A DNA stretch of 64,000 nt from Brachybacterium sp042666875 (GTDB lineage: Bacteria; Actinomycetota; Actinomycetes; Actinomycetales; Dermabacteraceae). Position numbers and translations under genes: made by a program. The notes under the pieces were generated by a model. The model had not been told where the DNA came from, did no database searches, and saw only the letters and a program-made list of their open reading frames with translations. Below are positions 7,579 to 16,129 of the stretch, piece by piece; position 1 is the stretch's first letter, and the number at the start of each line of letters is the position of its first letter. Location of the stretch: contig NZ_JBHTCX010000003.1 of the NCBI RefSeq assembly GCF_042666875.1, forward strand, positions 290,593-354,592, read 5' to 3'.

Positions 7579-9735
7579 TCAGCACCGGACGGAGAGAGCC
7601 TCGAAGACGTCGACCGGGGGCGTGCGCACGCTCAGCGTCCCGGCCGACCAGTCCCACTCGAGGTCCTCACCGGCCACGAGCGCGCGGACTGCCCGCGGCT
7701 CGGCCTCGCACGGGATGTCCAGCTCCGCCACCCCGGTGGTCACGGGGTCGACGAACCGCTGGGGTCGTTCCCCGCTGCGGTTGATCAGGTGGATCAGCGG
7801 GCCCTTTGCGCCGCGACCCGGCACGATTCGCACGAACGAGGGCACGGTCGCCGACCACCGGAGGTTCGCAGGCCCCGCGGTCGCCACCGTCTCTGCGAGC
7901 GCCGCGGCCACGGCCGACAGGCCGAGCTCGCGCAGCACCTGTCCGGGCAGCCAGGGCAGCACCGTCACCGATCCGCCCGTGGGGCACCGCCGGCGGATCC
8001 GGCCGGCATGACCGGTGGGTTCGTTCCCATAACACTTCTCCGGCGGGCCGTACAAGGAACGGCCCAGAACGGGCCAGTCGACCTCGAGCGCGGCGGCGTC
8101 CCCGGCCGTGCCGTCTGCCCCATCGTCGCCCGACGAAGCAGTCCCATCGATCACGCCAGTCACACCGATGGCCCGGAACTCCCCGATCACGGGCACGTGG
8201 AGGGGTGCCGCATCCCCGGACTGCGGCCCGTGGGAACGCGTGGTACTTTCCGTCGGCCGCATACCGCCGGCGACGGACCGACCGATGTCCAGGTGCAGAG
8301 AGCGCAGCGATTCCTCGGTGTCGAACACCGCCTTCTGCGCGAGGTGCTCGCCACCGGCATCGAACTGGTGCCCGTTCGGGGACCAGCCGGAGCTGCCGGT
8401 GGCGATCACGGCTCCGCCGGCGGCGACGAAGCCGGTCAGGGCGACAGTCGCCTCCTCGGGCAGGTCGCCGAGGTCGGGCAGGACGATCAGGTCCACCCGG
8501 TCTCGGGAGATCGTCGCGAGTGCAGGCTCCGCGAGCACCACGAAGGGGATGTGGTTCTCGCTGAGAGCGCTGTGCCACCCCTCGAATTCACGGCGGCTGC
8601 GGACGTGCCCGCCGCGCGGCCGTACCAGTGCGGTGCGCGCCGTGGCGACGAGATCGGTGTATTCGCTCTGATGGTCGCGGTGGAAGCGGGTGATCGCCTC
8701 GCCGGCCTTCAGAGCCTGGAACGGACTGTCGGCCGGCGTACCCATGATGTAGGTGGACGGCTGGGCGCCATGGGCGATGGACTGCACGGCGTACTGCTCC
8801 ATGTGCCGCGGGTCCTCCCCCGCCCAGCGGTACGGCATGTCCATGAAGGCCACAGCGTTGACGAAGACCGTTCGGGACGGGTCCTCGGAGCGCGCGACGT
8901 CCACGGCGTCGGCGATGGCCTGGTGCCACAGCTCGCGGCCGACGGCGTTGTTGGCCTCGTGGAACGTGATGTCGGCACGATCGCCCTGGATGAGCGCGGC
9001 GCCGGGGGCGAGCCGGCGCACGTGTGCCCGCATCCGCTGATTCAGCTCGGCGAGCACGGCCGCGGTGTATACCTTCCACGTCCCATAACCCTCATCCTCG
9101 GGCCCGGCCGGAAGTGGCACGCCGGGGGCGAACCGCGCGAAGCCGCGACGGCACGCCTCGCACTGGCACACACCCCAGTAGCGGCGGCTGTAGTCGACCT
9201 CGTTGAAGGACATCCAGTTGAAGAAGAGCCCGCAGATGGGGTACCTCTCCAGCACCTCCGCGACGACGTCGAACATCTCGCGCTGGTAGTACTCGCCGCT
9301 GGGGCAGACGCTGCGATAGCCGTTGTACACCTGGGGCCGCCCGTCCGGGGCGACGAAACACCACTGCGGATTCCGCTCCGCGCGCCGCGCGTCGACCTTC
9401 GAGAAATCCATGCGGGCCAGGACGCGGATGCCGCGGGCCTCTGCGGCACGCGTCGCGTCCCCCACGAGGTCGCCGGAAGGGCGCCGGTCCAGCCGCGGGT
9501 TGACCGTCTGGGCCTCGAGGCGACTGGGGTAGTTGGCGATGATGCCGCCGACGCTCAGCAGCCAGGTGTCCGCCCCGTAGGACTCGATGGCCGTGAGCAC
9601 GGCCTCGACGTCCAGCTCGGCGTCGATCTCCCGCAGGTTTGTCTGGAAGGTGCGGAACGGCTGGTGCCACCACTGCGCCCCGTCGCGGGGGTCCTGGCCA
9701 GCAGCGGGCTCGCCCCCTGCCATCTCGCCTGTCAT
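7579..9735 (-). CDS. Glycosidase-like TIM-barrel protein with GATase-like domain (GHL6/GH42-like)
   Basis: 718 aa, no signal peptide. The N-terminal half (about residues 20-350) looks like a hypothetical-glycosyl-hydrolase barrel of the GHL6 type, with PICGLFFNWMSF and a Cys-rich CQCEAC motif. The middle (about 370-560) resembles the GH42 beta-galactosidase trimerisation domain (GATase-like), with VDLIVLPDLGDLP. The ATG at 9735 overlaps the stop of the upstream reductase by four bases. No catalytic acid pair can be named with confidence. It belongs to a three-gene operon with a paralogue (10595-12757). The likely role is cytoplasmic cleavage of an imported glycoside; the substrate is unknown. 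Confidence 0.7.
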   Translation of the reverse strand: MTGEMAGGEPAAGQDPRDGAQWWHQPFRTFQTNLREIDAELDVEAVLTAIESYGADTWLLSVGGIIANYPSRLEAQTVNPRLDRRPSGDLVGDATRAAEARGIRVLARMDFSKVDARRAERNPQWCFVAPDGRPQVYNGYRSVCPSGEYYQREMFDVVAEVLERYPICGLFFNWMSFNEVDYSRRYWGVCQCEACRRGFARFAPGVPLPAGPEDEGYGTWKVYTAAVLAELNQRMRAHVRRLAPGAALIQGDRADITFHEANNAVGRELWHQAIADAVDVARSEDPSRTVFVNAVAFMDMPYRWAGEDPRHMEQYAVQSIAHGAQPSTYIMGTPADSPFQALKAGEAITRFHRDHQSEYTDLVATARTALVRPRGGHVRSRREFEGWHSALSENHIPFVVLAEPALATISRDRVDLIVLPDLGDLPEEATVALTGFVAAGGAVIATGSSGWSPNGHQFDAGGEHLAQKAVFDTEESLRSLHLDIGRSVAGGMRPTESTTRSHGPQSGDAAPLHVPVIGEFRAIGVTGVIDGTASSGDDGADGTAGDAAALEVDWPVLGRSLYGPPEKCYGNEPTGHAGRIRRRCPTGGSVTVLPWLPGQVLRELGLSAVAAALAETVATAGPANLRWSATVPSFVRIVPGRGAKGPLIHLINRSGERPQRFVDPVTTGVAELDIPCEAEPRAVRALVAGEDLEWDWSAGTLSVRTPPVDVFEALSVRC

Positions 9736-10598
9736 CGAAAGTCCTCGCCGAACAGACGGAACAGCGCGGAATGGTCCAGCTCCTGCCATTGGCGGGAGAT
9801 GGCCTCGTCCATCTGGGCGGCGACGACCTCAATCCCCGGCAGCGTGAGGCCCCGGTGCGCGGCAACGTCCTCGGCGAGACGCAGGTCCTTGCGGTGCAGC
9901 CGCAGCCGGAAACCGGGGTCGAACGCGCGCTCGACCATCCTCTGCCCGTGCAGTTCGAGGATCCGCGAGCTCGCGAAACCGCCGTCGAGAGCGGCGCGCA
10001 CCCGTTCGGGATCGATGCCGGAGGCCTCGGCCAGTGCGAGCCCCTCGGCGACGGCCTCGATGGTCATGCCGACGATGACCTGATTGACGACCTTCGTGGC
10101 CTGGCCGGCGCCGGGTGGTCCCATGTGGGTCACGCGGGCCCCGAGGATCTCCAGCAGGGGCATCGCCCGCTCGACGTCGGCGTCCTCACCGCCGACGAAG
10201 ATGGTCAGGGCACCATCGCGCGCGCCCACCTCGCCACCGGAGACGGGAGCATCGACCCAGCCGCCGCCGGTCTCGCGCACGGCCGCGGCCAGCCGCTCGG
10301 TTCGCACGGGGGAGATCGAGCTCATGTCGATCACCAGCGCACCGTCGGCGAGCCCAGCGAGCACACCGTCCTCGCCGCGGAGCACGGTCTCGACGTCGGG
10401 AGTGTCCGGCAGCATGAGGATCACCGCTTCGGCCTCCGCGGCGGCTGCGGCTGGCGTCGACGCGGCGGTGGCTCCGGCGTCGACGAGGTGCTGCGAGCGT
10501 TCCTTGACGCGATGGACCTGCAGGTCATGTCCGGCGTCGAGGAGGTTCTTCGCCATGGGGGTGCCCATGACGCCGAGTCCGATGAATCCGATTCTCAT
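9732..10598 (-). CDS. 3-hydroxyisobutyrate dehydrogenase-family reductase (tartronate semialdehyde reductase-like)
   Basis: 288 aa. The N-terminal GFIGLGVMGTPMAKNL is the NAD(P)-binding signature of beta-hydroxyacid dehydrogenases. DAPVSGGEVGARDGALTIFVGG (about residues 117-138) holds the substrate-binding Ser-Gly-Gly, and the catalytic Lys lies in GAGQATKVVNQ. Family members reduce tartronate semialdehyde or oxidise 3-hydroxyisobutyrate or glycerate. Both its ends overlap neighbouring glycosidase-like genes by four bases, which makes an unusual glycosidase/reductase/glycosidase operon. Confidence 0.85.
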   Translation of the reverse strand: MRIGFIGLGVMGTPMAKNLLDAGHDLQVHRVKERSQHLVDAGATAASTPAAAAAEAEAVILMLPDTPDVETVLRGEDGVLAGLADGALVIDMSSISPVRTERLAAAVRETGGGWVDAPVSGGEVGARDGALTIFVGGEDADVERAMPLLEILGARVTHMGPPGAGQATKVVNQVIVGMTIEAVAEGLALAEASGIDPERVRAALDGGFASSRILELHGQRMVERAFDPGFRLRLHRKDLRLAEDVAAHRGLTLPGIEVVAAQMDEAISRQWQELDHSALFRLFGEDFR

Positions 10599-12757
10599 GC
10601 TTGCCCTCCGTGTTGCACCGCATCGGTGCGGGTCGGTGTCCAGGTCACGTGGACGACCTCGAGGTCGTCGACGGTCTCGAGCGGGATGTGCAGCCTGCCG
10701 TCCCGCTCCTCGGTGCGGGCCGGCCCACCGGCAATGACGAGATCGGCGGTGCCGAGTTCAGCGCCGTCGGGGATGGTCAGCACGACCTCCTGGTCATGCA
10801 GAGGCAGAGCGTCGTGGCGCTGCCCGCGCATCGCCATGGGGTCGGTCAGGTTCACCACGGTCACCGCGATCTCGTCCTCGCCCTCGCGGACCGCGAGGTC
10901 CACCAGGCCCTGCCCGTTCACGCTCACGCGCGAGGGCTGCCGCCCCAGTGCCCAGGTCACGGAGTCGGCGATCAGACGGCCGTGGTCGGACTGGAGTGCG
11001 CGCCAATAGACCTCGCCGATGTCGAAGGCGATGTGCACGGTGCGCCCTCCACCCGCATGCTGACGTGTCACCACGGCGGGCGGAGTCGGGCCGGGGCGGG
11101 GGTAAACCTCCTCCATCGGCAGGTCGGGATAGTCCGGGACGAAGCGGAAGGCGACGTCCGCGTCCGGCAGCGCTTCGATGTCCAGTACGTGGGCGCCGGC
11201 GAGTATGCGCTGGGCGCCGTCATATCCCGCGGTGAGCGGGTGGCCGGCCTCGAGGCTCATGTACTTGTTCTTCAGCGGGCCACGCACGCCGCCGGTGAGC
11301 CGGACCCCGAGCAGGTCCCCGAGGGCCAGTCGGCCCGGGCTTCCGTCCGAGCCGCCGGTGAGCCCGGCGTCGTACCCGGCCACCAGGCCGCCGCCGTCGG
11401 CGACGTACTGCTCGATGGCAGCCACGGTCGCCGGGACGAGATCGGCACCTGTGGGGATCACGAGCACCCGCACGCCGCGCAGGCGCTGGGCGGTCAGTGC
11501 CTCCTCGGCGATGTACTCGAAGGGGATCCGGGCCTCGATCAGGGCCTGGTAGACGCCGTCCTCGTGCGCTCCCCCGCCGTGGCCCTGCCCGAAGGGGGTC
11601 GCCGAGGCGCGGTCCACGCAGTCCAGAAGCGCTACCTCCGCGGTGTGGCGCAGGTGGCCCGTGGCCTGCTCGACGCGAGCGTGCAACCGGAAGGCGTCGG
11701 CCATGGGTTGGACCCACCGCGTGTCGAAGCATTCGCCCTTGAACTTCGTGAACCACGGGAGGGCCCCGTGCGCGAACCCGTCGACGACGAGCCCGCGGGT
11801 CTCGTGGGGGTCGGCGACGGAATCCTTCCAGCGCAGCTCCCCGTCCTCGGGGCCGACGGAGGTGATCAGGGCGACGGGCCGGTCGGGGTACAGGCCGCGC
11901 GCACGCTTGCCCACGCGACCCGGAGTCCATGAGGCCTCGAGCCCGGACCGCCCCTGCTTGTCGACGAAGAACATAGGATACCGGTCCTCGACGAGATCGC
12001 TGTCCAGATCACGGGTGAGGGCGCCTCCGCGGTTGGGGATGAACCGCACGTGAGGGCGGATCTCACGGACGGCGTCGTCCCAGTGGACGACGAGCTCGCT
12101 GAGCTGTCGGCGCCGCCACGCGGTGAAGGCGGGCCAGGCGGGATCGGAGGGGTCCGTCTCTACGGGCAGCTCCTGCCCGGTGGCCGAGAGGAAGGCGGCG
12201 CGGGTGAGCGGGTTGTAGCTGACGCGGCGGCGCCCCTCCCAGCGGTTGGCGAAGACGGCGTCCACGTCGTACTCGCGCACGATCTCCTGGGCGATCTGCG
12301 TGGTGAACTCCCAGTGCGAGGGGCTCATGGGGTCGGTCCACCACAGGCCCGGCATCGACTCGTGCTCCACGGGCGCTCCGTCGAGACCGTGGTCCAACCA
12401 CTCGGGATGCGCCTGCGCGGCTTCGGCGTGGACGGCGTGCGGGTCCACACGTGCCATGACGTGCATGTCGAGGCCGCGAGCAGCCTCGACCAGCTCGCCG
12501 AACACGTCCCGGTCCCCCAGGTGCGTACTGCGGTAGTGGTATGGGATCTGCGTGGGATAGAAGGCCATGTACCCGCCGGCGCTGAGACACAGCGCATTGG
12601 ATCTGGTCCGCGTCATGACGTCGACCCAGAAGTCGACGTCGAGCGCGGAGGGGTCGTCCTCCGTGAGTGTCAGCTGCGTCCATCGTGTCGCGCTGAGGTA
12701 CCACTGCGGGCTGCGCACTGCACTGGTCAGCTCGGGCTGGGCTTCGTCGATCGTCAC
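10595..12757 (-). CDS. Glycosidase-like TIM-barrel protein, paralogue of the 7579-9735 gene
   Basis: 720 aa from a GTG at 12757 preceded by AAGGGGG; the frame runs on upstream into the divergent gene, so this start is the sensible one. The first half shows barrel features shared with its paralogue (NALCLSAGGYMAFYPTQIPYH, a cisMARVDPHA-like strand and DAVFANRW). The middle part (about residues 420-560) again resembles the GH42 trimerisation domain (VLVIPTGADLVP). The C-terminal ~150 residues look like a beta-sandwich. The paralogue's CxCxxC motif is missing, so the two proteins are probably not interchangeable. It is first in its operon, with its promoter facing the isomerase-like gene across a shared palindrome. 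Confidence 0.68.
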   Translation of the reverse strand: MTIDEAQPELTSAVRSPQWYLSATRWTQLTLTEDDPSALDVDFWVDVMTRTRSNALCLSAGGYMAFYPTQIPYHYRSTHLGDRDVFGELVEAARGLDMHVMARVDPHAVHAEAAQAHPEWLDHGLDGAPVEHESMPGLWWTDPMSPSHWEFTTQIAQEIVREYDVDAVFANRWEGRRRVSYNPLTRAAFLSATGQELPVETDPSDPAWPAFTAWRRRQLSELVVHWDDAVREIRPHVRFIPNRGGALTRDLDSDLVEDRYPMFFVDKQGRSGLEASWTPGRVGKRARGLYPDRPVALITSVGPEDGELRWKDSVADPHETRGLVVDGFAHGALPWFTKFKGECFDTRWVQPMADAFRLHARVEQATGHLRHTAEVALLDCVDRASATPFGQGHGGGAHEDGVYQALIEARIPFEYIAEEALTAQRLRGVRVLVIPTGADLVPATVAAIEQYVADGGGLVAGYDAGLTGGSDGSPGRLALGDLLGVRLTGGVRGPLKNKYMSLEAGHPLTAGYDGAQRILAGAHVLDIEALPDADVAFRFVPDYPDLPMEEVYPRPGPTPPAVVTRQHAGGGRTVHIAFDIGEVYWRALQSDHGRLIADSVTWALGRQPSRVSVNGQGLVDLAVREGEDEIAVTVVNLTDPMAMRGQRHDALPLHDQEVVLTIPDGAELGTADLVIAGGPARTEERDGRLHIPLETVDDLEVVHVTWTPTRTDAVQHGGQA

Positions 12758-12787
12758 TGATCCCCCTTGAGATGAAGTAATTGTTAG

Positions 12788-12801
12788 ACATGCTGACATG
12801 T
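12788..12801. promoter_or_regulatory. Palindrome ACATG-CTGA-CATGT in divergent promoter
   Basis: This perfect 5-bp inverted repeat with a 4-base spacer sits between the divergent starts at 12757 (minus) and 12828 (plus), immediately before a TATAGC -10-like element (12801-12806). The same half-sites recur at 13739-13753 before the FadR-type regulator gene, so that protein is the likely binder. Confidence 0.55.
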
Positions 12802-12827
12802 ATAGCTTCATGTGACAAGATGGCGGC

Positions 12828-13724
12828 ATGGATTCCCACGTACAGACAGGATTGACCTGGCATCGATATGACGTCAGCGCGAACGTCTCCCTGCTCTTCA
12901 CCGAGCTGCCCCTCCTTGAGCGCTTCGCCGCGGCACGGCAGGCCGGTTTCACGGCCGTGGAGTGCTGGTGGCCCTTCCCCACCGCCGACCCGGACCCCGG
13001 TGCGGTCGAGGAGATCCTCGAGACGATCGAGGACTCGGGCGTGAGACTGACCGGCATGAACGTATTCGCCGGGGACATGGCCGCCGGCGAGCGCGGCATC
13101 GCCTGCGCCCCGGAGCGCGCGGACGAGCTGGAGGCTTCCCTAGCCGTGCTGCGCACCATCGCCCAGCGCACGGGCTGCCGCGGCTTCAACCTGTTGCACG
13201 GACAGGTGCCGCCGGACGCCGACCAGGCGGCGCAGGAGGCGGCGCAGGAGGCGGCGCGCGAAGCGGCCGTGCACGCCTACCGTCGGGCCGCCGAGACCAT
13301 GTCGGGCCTCACCGCGCGCGACGGCAGCGACATCAGCGACGGAGTGATCCTGGTCGAGCCGCTCGCCCGCGGCCTCAACGGCGCATACCCCCTGGAGACC
13401 GCGCAGGACGCGCTCGAGCTGATCGACGAGGTCGGCGCGCCGAACGTGATGCTGCTGCTGGACACGTTCCACCTCACCCGGAACGGGGTCGACATCGTGG
13501 ATCTCATCGAGGGCGCCGCCGACCGCATCGGTCATGTCCAGCTCGCCGACTCCCCGGACCGCGGCGAGCCGGGCGGCGGCTCCGTGGATTTCGCGGCGAT
13601 CGGCTCGGCTCTGCGCGCTCACGGCTATACCGGCACCGTCGCCGCCGAGTACCGGCCCACCGAGGAGACGCTGCGCACTCTGGACTGGCTGACTCCGGCA
13701 CCGGACTCGCAACCGCTGGCATGA
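12828..13724 (+). CDS. Hydroxypyruvate isomerase-like sugar isomerase (AP endonuclease 2 TIM barrel)
   Basis: 298 aa. Features of the Hyi family include FTAVECWWPF, GMNVFAGDMAAGERGIAC, GFNLLHG, VEPLARGLNG, LLLDTFHL and HVQLADSPDRGEPG. The metal-ligand positions expected for this barrel (Glu in VEPL, Asp in LLLDTFH, His in HVQLAD, Glu in AAEYRP) are all present. The family interconverts hydroxypyruvate and tartronate semialdehyde or similar keto/aldo acids. It pairs logically with the tartronate-semialdehyde-reductase-like enzyme across the divergent promoter. A short repeat of AQEA/AREA occurs about residues 127-142. The ATG at 12828 has only a weak ribosome site. Confidence 0.82.
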   Translation: MDSHVQTGLTWHRYDVSANVSLLFTELPLLERFAAARQAGFTAVECWWPFPTADPDPGAVEEILETIEDSGVRLTGMNVFAGDMAAGERGIACAPERADELEASLAVLRTIAQRTGCRGFNLLHGQVPPDADQAAQEAAQEAAREAAVHAYRRAAETMSGLTARDGSDISDGVILVEPLARGLNGAYPLETAQDALELIDEVGAPNVMLLLDTFHLTRNGVDIVDLIEGAADRIGHVQLADSPDRGEPGGGSVDFAAIGSALRAHGYTGTVAAEYRPTEETLRTLDWLTPAPDSQPLA

Positions 13725-13738
13725 TGTAAGCCCGGGAA

Positions 13739-13753
13739 ACATGCCGGACATGT
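13739..13753. promoter_or_regulatory. Palindrome ACATG-CCGGA-CATGT, second candidate operator
   Basis: Same half-sites as 12788-12801 but with a 5-base spacer, located 58 bases before the FadR-type regulator start. This suggests autoregulation and co-regulation of the divergent glycosidase/isomerase operons. Confidence 0.5.
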
Positions 13754-13810
13754 GTAGTGTCCGCAGGGAACGTCGCCGGTGTTGGCGGCATGGACGGAAG
13801 AGGAGTCGCC

Positions 13811-14518
13811 GTGTCGACACCATCGGGCCAGTTCAAGCTCGGGCCAGCGTCACTGACCGAGGCCCTGTTCGCCTCGTTGCGTGAGCGCATCATCAACGGC
13901 GAGATCGTCCCGGGCGAGAAGGTCACCGAACAGCGGGTGGCCGGCGAGTACGGCGTGGCCCGTCCCACGGCGAAAGCATGCCTCGAGCGTCTCACCTCCC
14001 TCGGCCTCCTGCGACGCACCGCGCACCGCTCCGCCTCCGTGCCCGTGCTCGACGCGAGCGAGATCGAGGACCTGTTCTTCAGCCGGGAGACGTTCGAATC
14101 CGCCGCGACGGCGCACCTGGCGCAGGCTCGGAATCTCACCGACGACGTCGCACGTGCCCAGGCAGCAATGACCCAGGCCGCCGAACGAGCGGATTTCCGC
14201 GATCAGGTCCAGTACGACATCGACTTCCATTGGGCTCTGGTCAACGGCGTCGCCAGCGACCGGCTCAGCCGCATGTACGAGATCATCGCCGGGGAGATCC
14301 ACTTGACGATGGGGCAGTACGCGGCGCATCGACGCACCTCCCCCACCACCGTTGTCAGCGAGCACGACGCCATCATGACGGCGATCCGCGACGGCGATGT
14401 GGACGGTGCGCGAGCCGCACTGGCGACCCATCTGAGCCGGGCGCGCGAGAGAGTCCTAACGCAGGTCGCGGGCGGATCCACTCCGGCGAAGAGCGGCGCT
14501 GGGCCCGGGGATGACTGA
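13811..14518 (+). CDS. GntR family (FadR subfamily) transcriptional regulator
   Basis: 235 aa. A winged helix (about residues 10-80; VAGEYGVARPTAKACLERL) precedes an FCD domain (about 85-225) carrying FHWALV and SEHDAIMTAI metal/ligand positions. The GTG at 13811 is chosen because AGAGGAG lies at ideal spacing; ATG codons at 13757 and 13790 in the same frame lack such sites. It follows the isomerase-like gene by 86 bases and has its own palindrome upstream. It probably controls the glycosidase/reductase operon and the isomerase, sensing a carboxylate intermediate. Confidence 0.83.
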   Translation: MSTPSGQFKLGPASLTEALFASLRERIINGEIVPGEKVTEQRVAGEYGVARPTAKACLERLTSLGLLRRTAHRSASVPVLDASEIEDLFFSRETFESAATAHLAQARNLTDDVARAQAAMTQAAERADFRDQVQYDIDFHWALVNGVASDRLSRMYEIIAGEIHLTMGQYAAHRRTSPTTVVSEHDAIMTAIRDGDVDGARAALATHLSRARERVLTQVAGGSTPAKSGAGPGDD

Positions 14519-14825
14519 CACCGGAGCGCGAGCGCGGTAGCCTCACCGGCCCACCCGGTCACCGCACGCCGCGCGGCGCTCCCAGGGTCCGGCCCGTCAG
14601 GAACTCACCCGCGAATCTCTCATGCTCCAGCGAGAGCGGCTCGCCGCGCATCAGTGCTGACATAACGCGAACGCGCGATCATGCACGCTGGGCGCTAACG
14701 GCTACCGCGGGCGATGCGAGCGGAATCTCCTCGCGCCGGCAGTGCACGGAGAACGCCGCTGTCAGGACAGGGTGCGCCGGGCGCCGCCGTCGCTGCGGTC
14801 ACGCCTCATGTCACCGAGCGTCGGA
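14519..14825. other. Intergenic stretch without recognised gene
   Basis: About 300 bases between the convergent regulator and acyltransferase genes. A short near-repeat (CGAGCGTCGGAT / CGGGCGTCGGAT / CGAGCGTACGG) lies just at the end of the acyltransferase. I see no gene, RNA or strong terminator. Confidence 0.5.
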
Positions 14826-15974
14826 TCACCGGGCGTCGGATAACCGAGCGTACGGCGACGCGTCCTGTGCAGGGGCCGACGCGTCGACGGGGGCGGCGGG
14901 CACCGCAGCAGGAGCTCCCGCCGGCACCTTTGCGGCGTCGTCGGCCATCGCAGCACCCAGACCGGGCGCAGTCGCTGCTGCCGCCGCCTCCCGGGCACGC
15001 TGGGGAACGCGGGCACCGTCGAGGCTGGGGAAGGCATAGAGGAAGGACGTCCACGGCCGCAGGCGGATCGCCAGCAGGCAGACGCCGAGCGTGACCGTGA
15101 AGGAGATCGCGAAGCCGACCGAGCCGGCGGGAAGAGCCAGGTAGCGGGCCAGGAGCTCGGCGATGGGCAGGTGCACGAGGTATGCCACCACCGAGTTGCG
15201 GCCGATCCATTCGAGGCCGCGCACCAGCCAGAACCGTGGCAGGCGCTGCGCGATACCGATCGCAGCGACCACGCCGATCAGCATCGCGATCTGGGAGATC
15301 ACCGGGGTCAGCGGGGCGCGGTCGAGCCAGACGGCGTAGGCCGCCCAGCCCAGAGCCACGACGACAGCGGGCACGAGAACCGGCAGCGGCACGTTGCGGG
15401 AGGTCAGCGGTTTGCGCAGAGCCGCTCCGGCGAAGAAGAAGACCGCATAGAGCAGGAACTTGTCGGGCCGGTAGATATAGGGGTCCAGGTGCACCCCGAT
15501 CGGCGGCAGCAGCGTCCACAGCGCCACGCTCGCCACCGCGATCCAGGCGGGGTTGATCTTCTGGGTCACGAGCCCGATGACGTAGTACACGAACAGCGCC
15601 AGCAGGAACCACGTGTACATCCCGTTGCTCCACCAGTACGGGTCCTTCGCCATCTGCCAGCCCGCCAGGGGCAGCATCACGAAGGACCACAGCAGCCAAG
15701 GCCACAGCAGGCTGCGCGCCTTGCCGGCCAGGAACCGCGGTGTGGGCTTGGCCAGCGCCCTGGGCAGCAGGATCCCGGAGGAGAACAGGAGGATCGGCAT
15801 CCGGAAGGGGGCCGCGGCCTCGGAGACCAGGACGGCTCCGTGCGGCGCGGGACCGTCCCACACCTGCTGGACGAGGCTGATGTGGAGGGTCATCACCAGC
15901 AGGATGGCCAATCCGCGCAGGAGGTCCATCCATTGCATCCGCCCGCGGGCAGGAGCCGGTCCGGTTCCGTTCAT
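14826..15974 (-). CDS. Acyltransferase family 3 membrane protein
   Basis: 382 aa integral membrane protein with about ten hydrophobic segments. The N-terminal WMDLLRGLAILLVMTLHIS carries the DxxRG and the conserved membrane-buried His of acyltransferase-3 (OafA-like) proteins, which move acyl groups from the cytoplasm onto exported glycans or lipids. GRNSVVAYLVHLPI near residue 265 is a further family motif. The last ~60 residues are Ala/Pro-rich and probably cytoplasmic. The ATG at 15974 has a weak ribosome site; an internal Met at about residue 13 is possible. It stands alone on the minus strand, so its acceptor is unknown. Confidence 0.82.
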   Translation of the reverse strand: MNGTGPAPARGRMQWMDLLRGLAILLVMTLHISLVQQVWDGPAPHGAVLVSEAAAPFRMPILLFSSGILLPRALAKPTPRFLAGKARSLLWPWLLWSFVMLPLAGWQMAKDPYWWSNGMYTWFLLALFVYYVIGLVTQKINPAWIAVASVALWTLLPPIGVHLDPYIYRPDKFLLYAVFFFAGAALRKPLTSRNVPLPVLVPAVVVALGWAAYAVWLDRAPLTPVISQIAMLIGVVAAIGIAQRLPRFWLVRGLEWIGRNSVVAYLVHLPIAELLARYLALPAGSVGFAISFTVTLGVCLLAIRLRPWTSFLYAFPSLDGARVPQRAREAAAAATAPGLGAAMADDAAKVPAGAPAAVPAAPVDASAPAQDASPYARLSDAR

Positions 15975-16129
15975 GGGGAGTCAGACTAGGCCGGATACCG
16001 CCCCGATAGGTTGCGCCACGGCGTCGCGAACGCCACAAACCTGCTCGCCAAAACCGGACAGACCACGCCACAGACAGACATTTCGTGACTGATTGAGGGA
16101 CGCCGACACAGCCGGCGAGATACGCCCGC

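Noticed and set aside
7507..10083. 858-codon open frame on the plus strand
   Set aside because: Antisense to the glycosidase-like and reductase genes, which have clear family motifs. Long mirror frames are expected with such GC3 bias.
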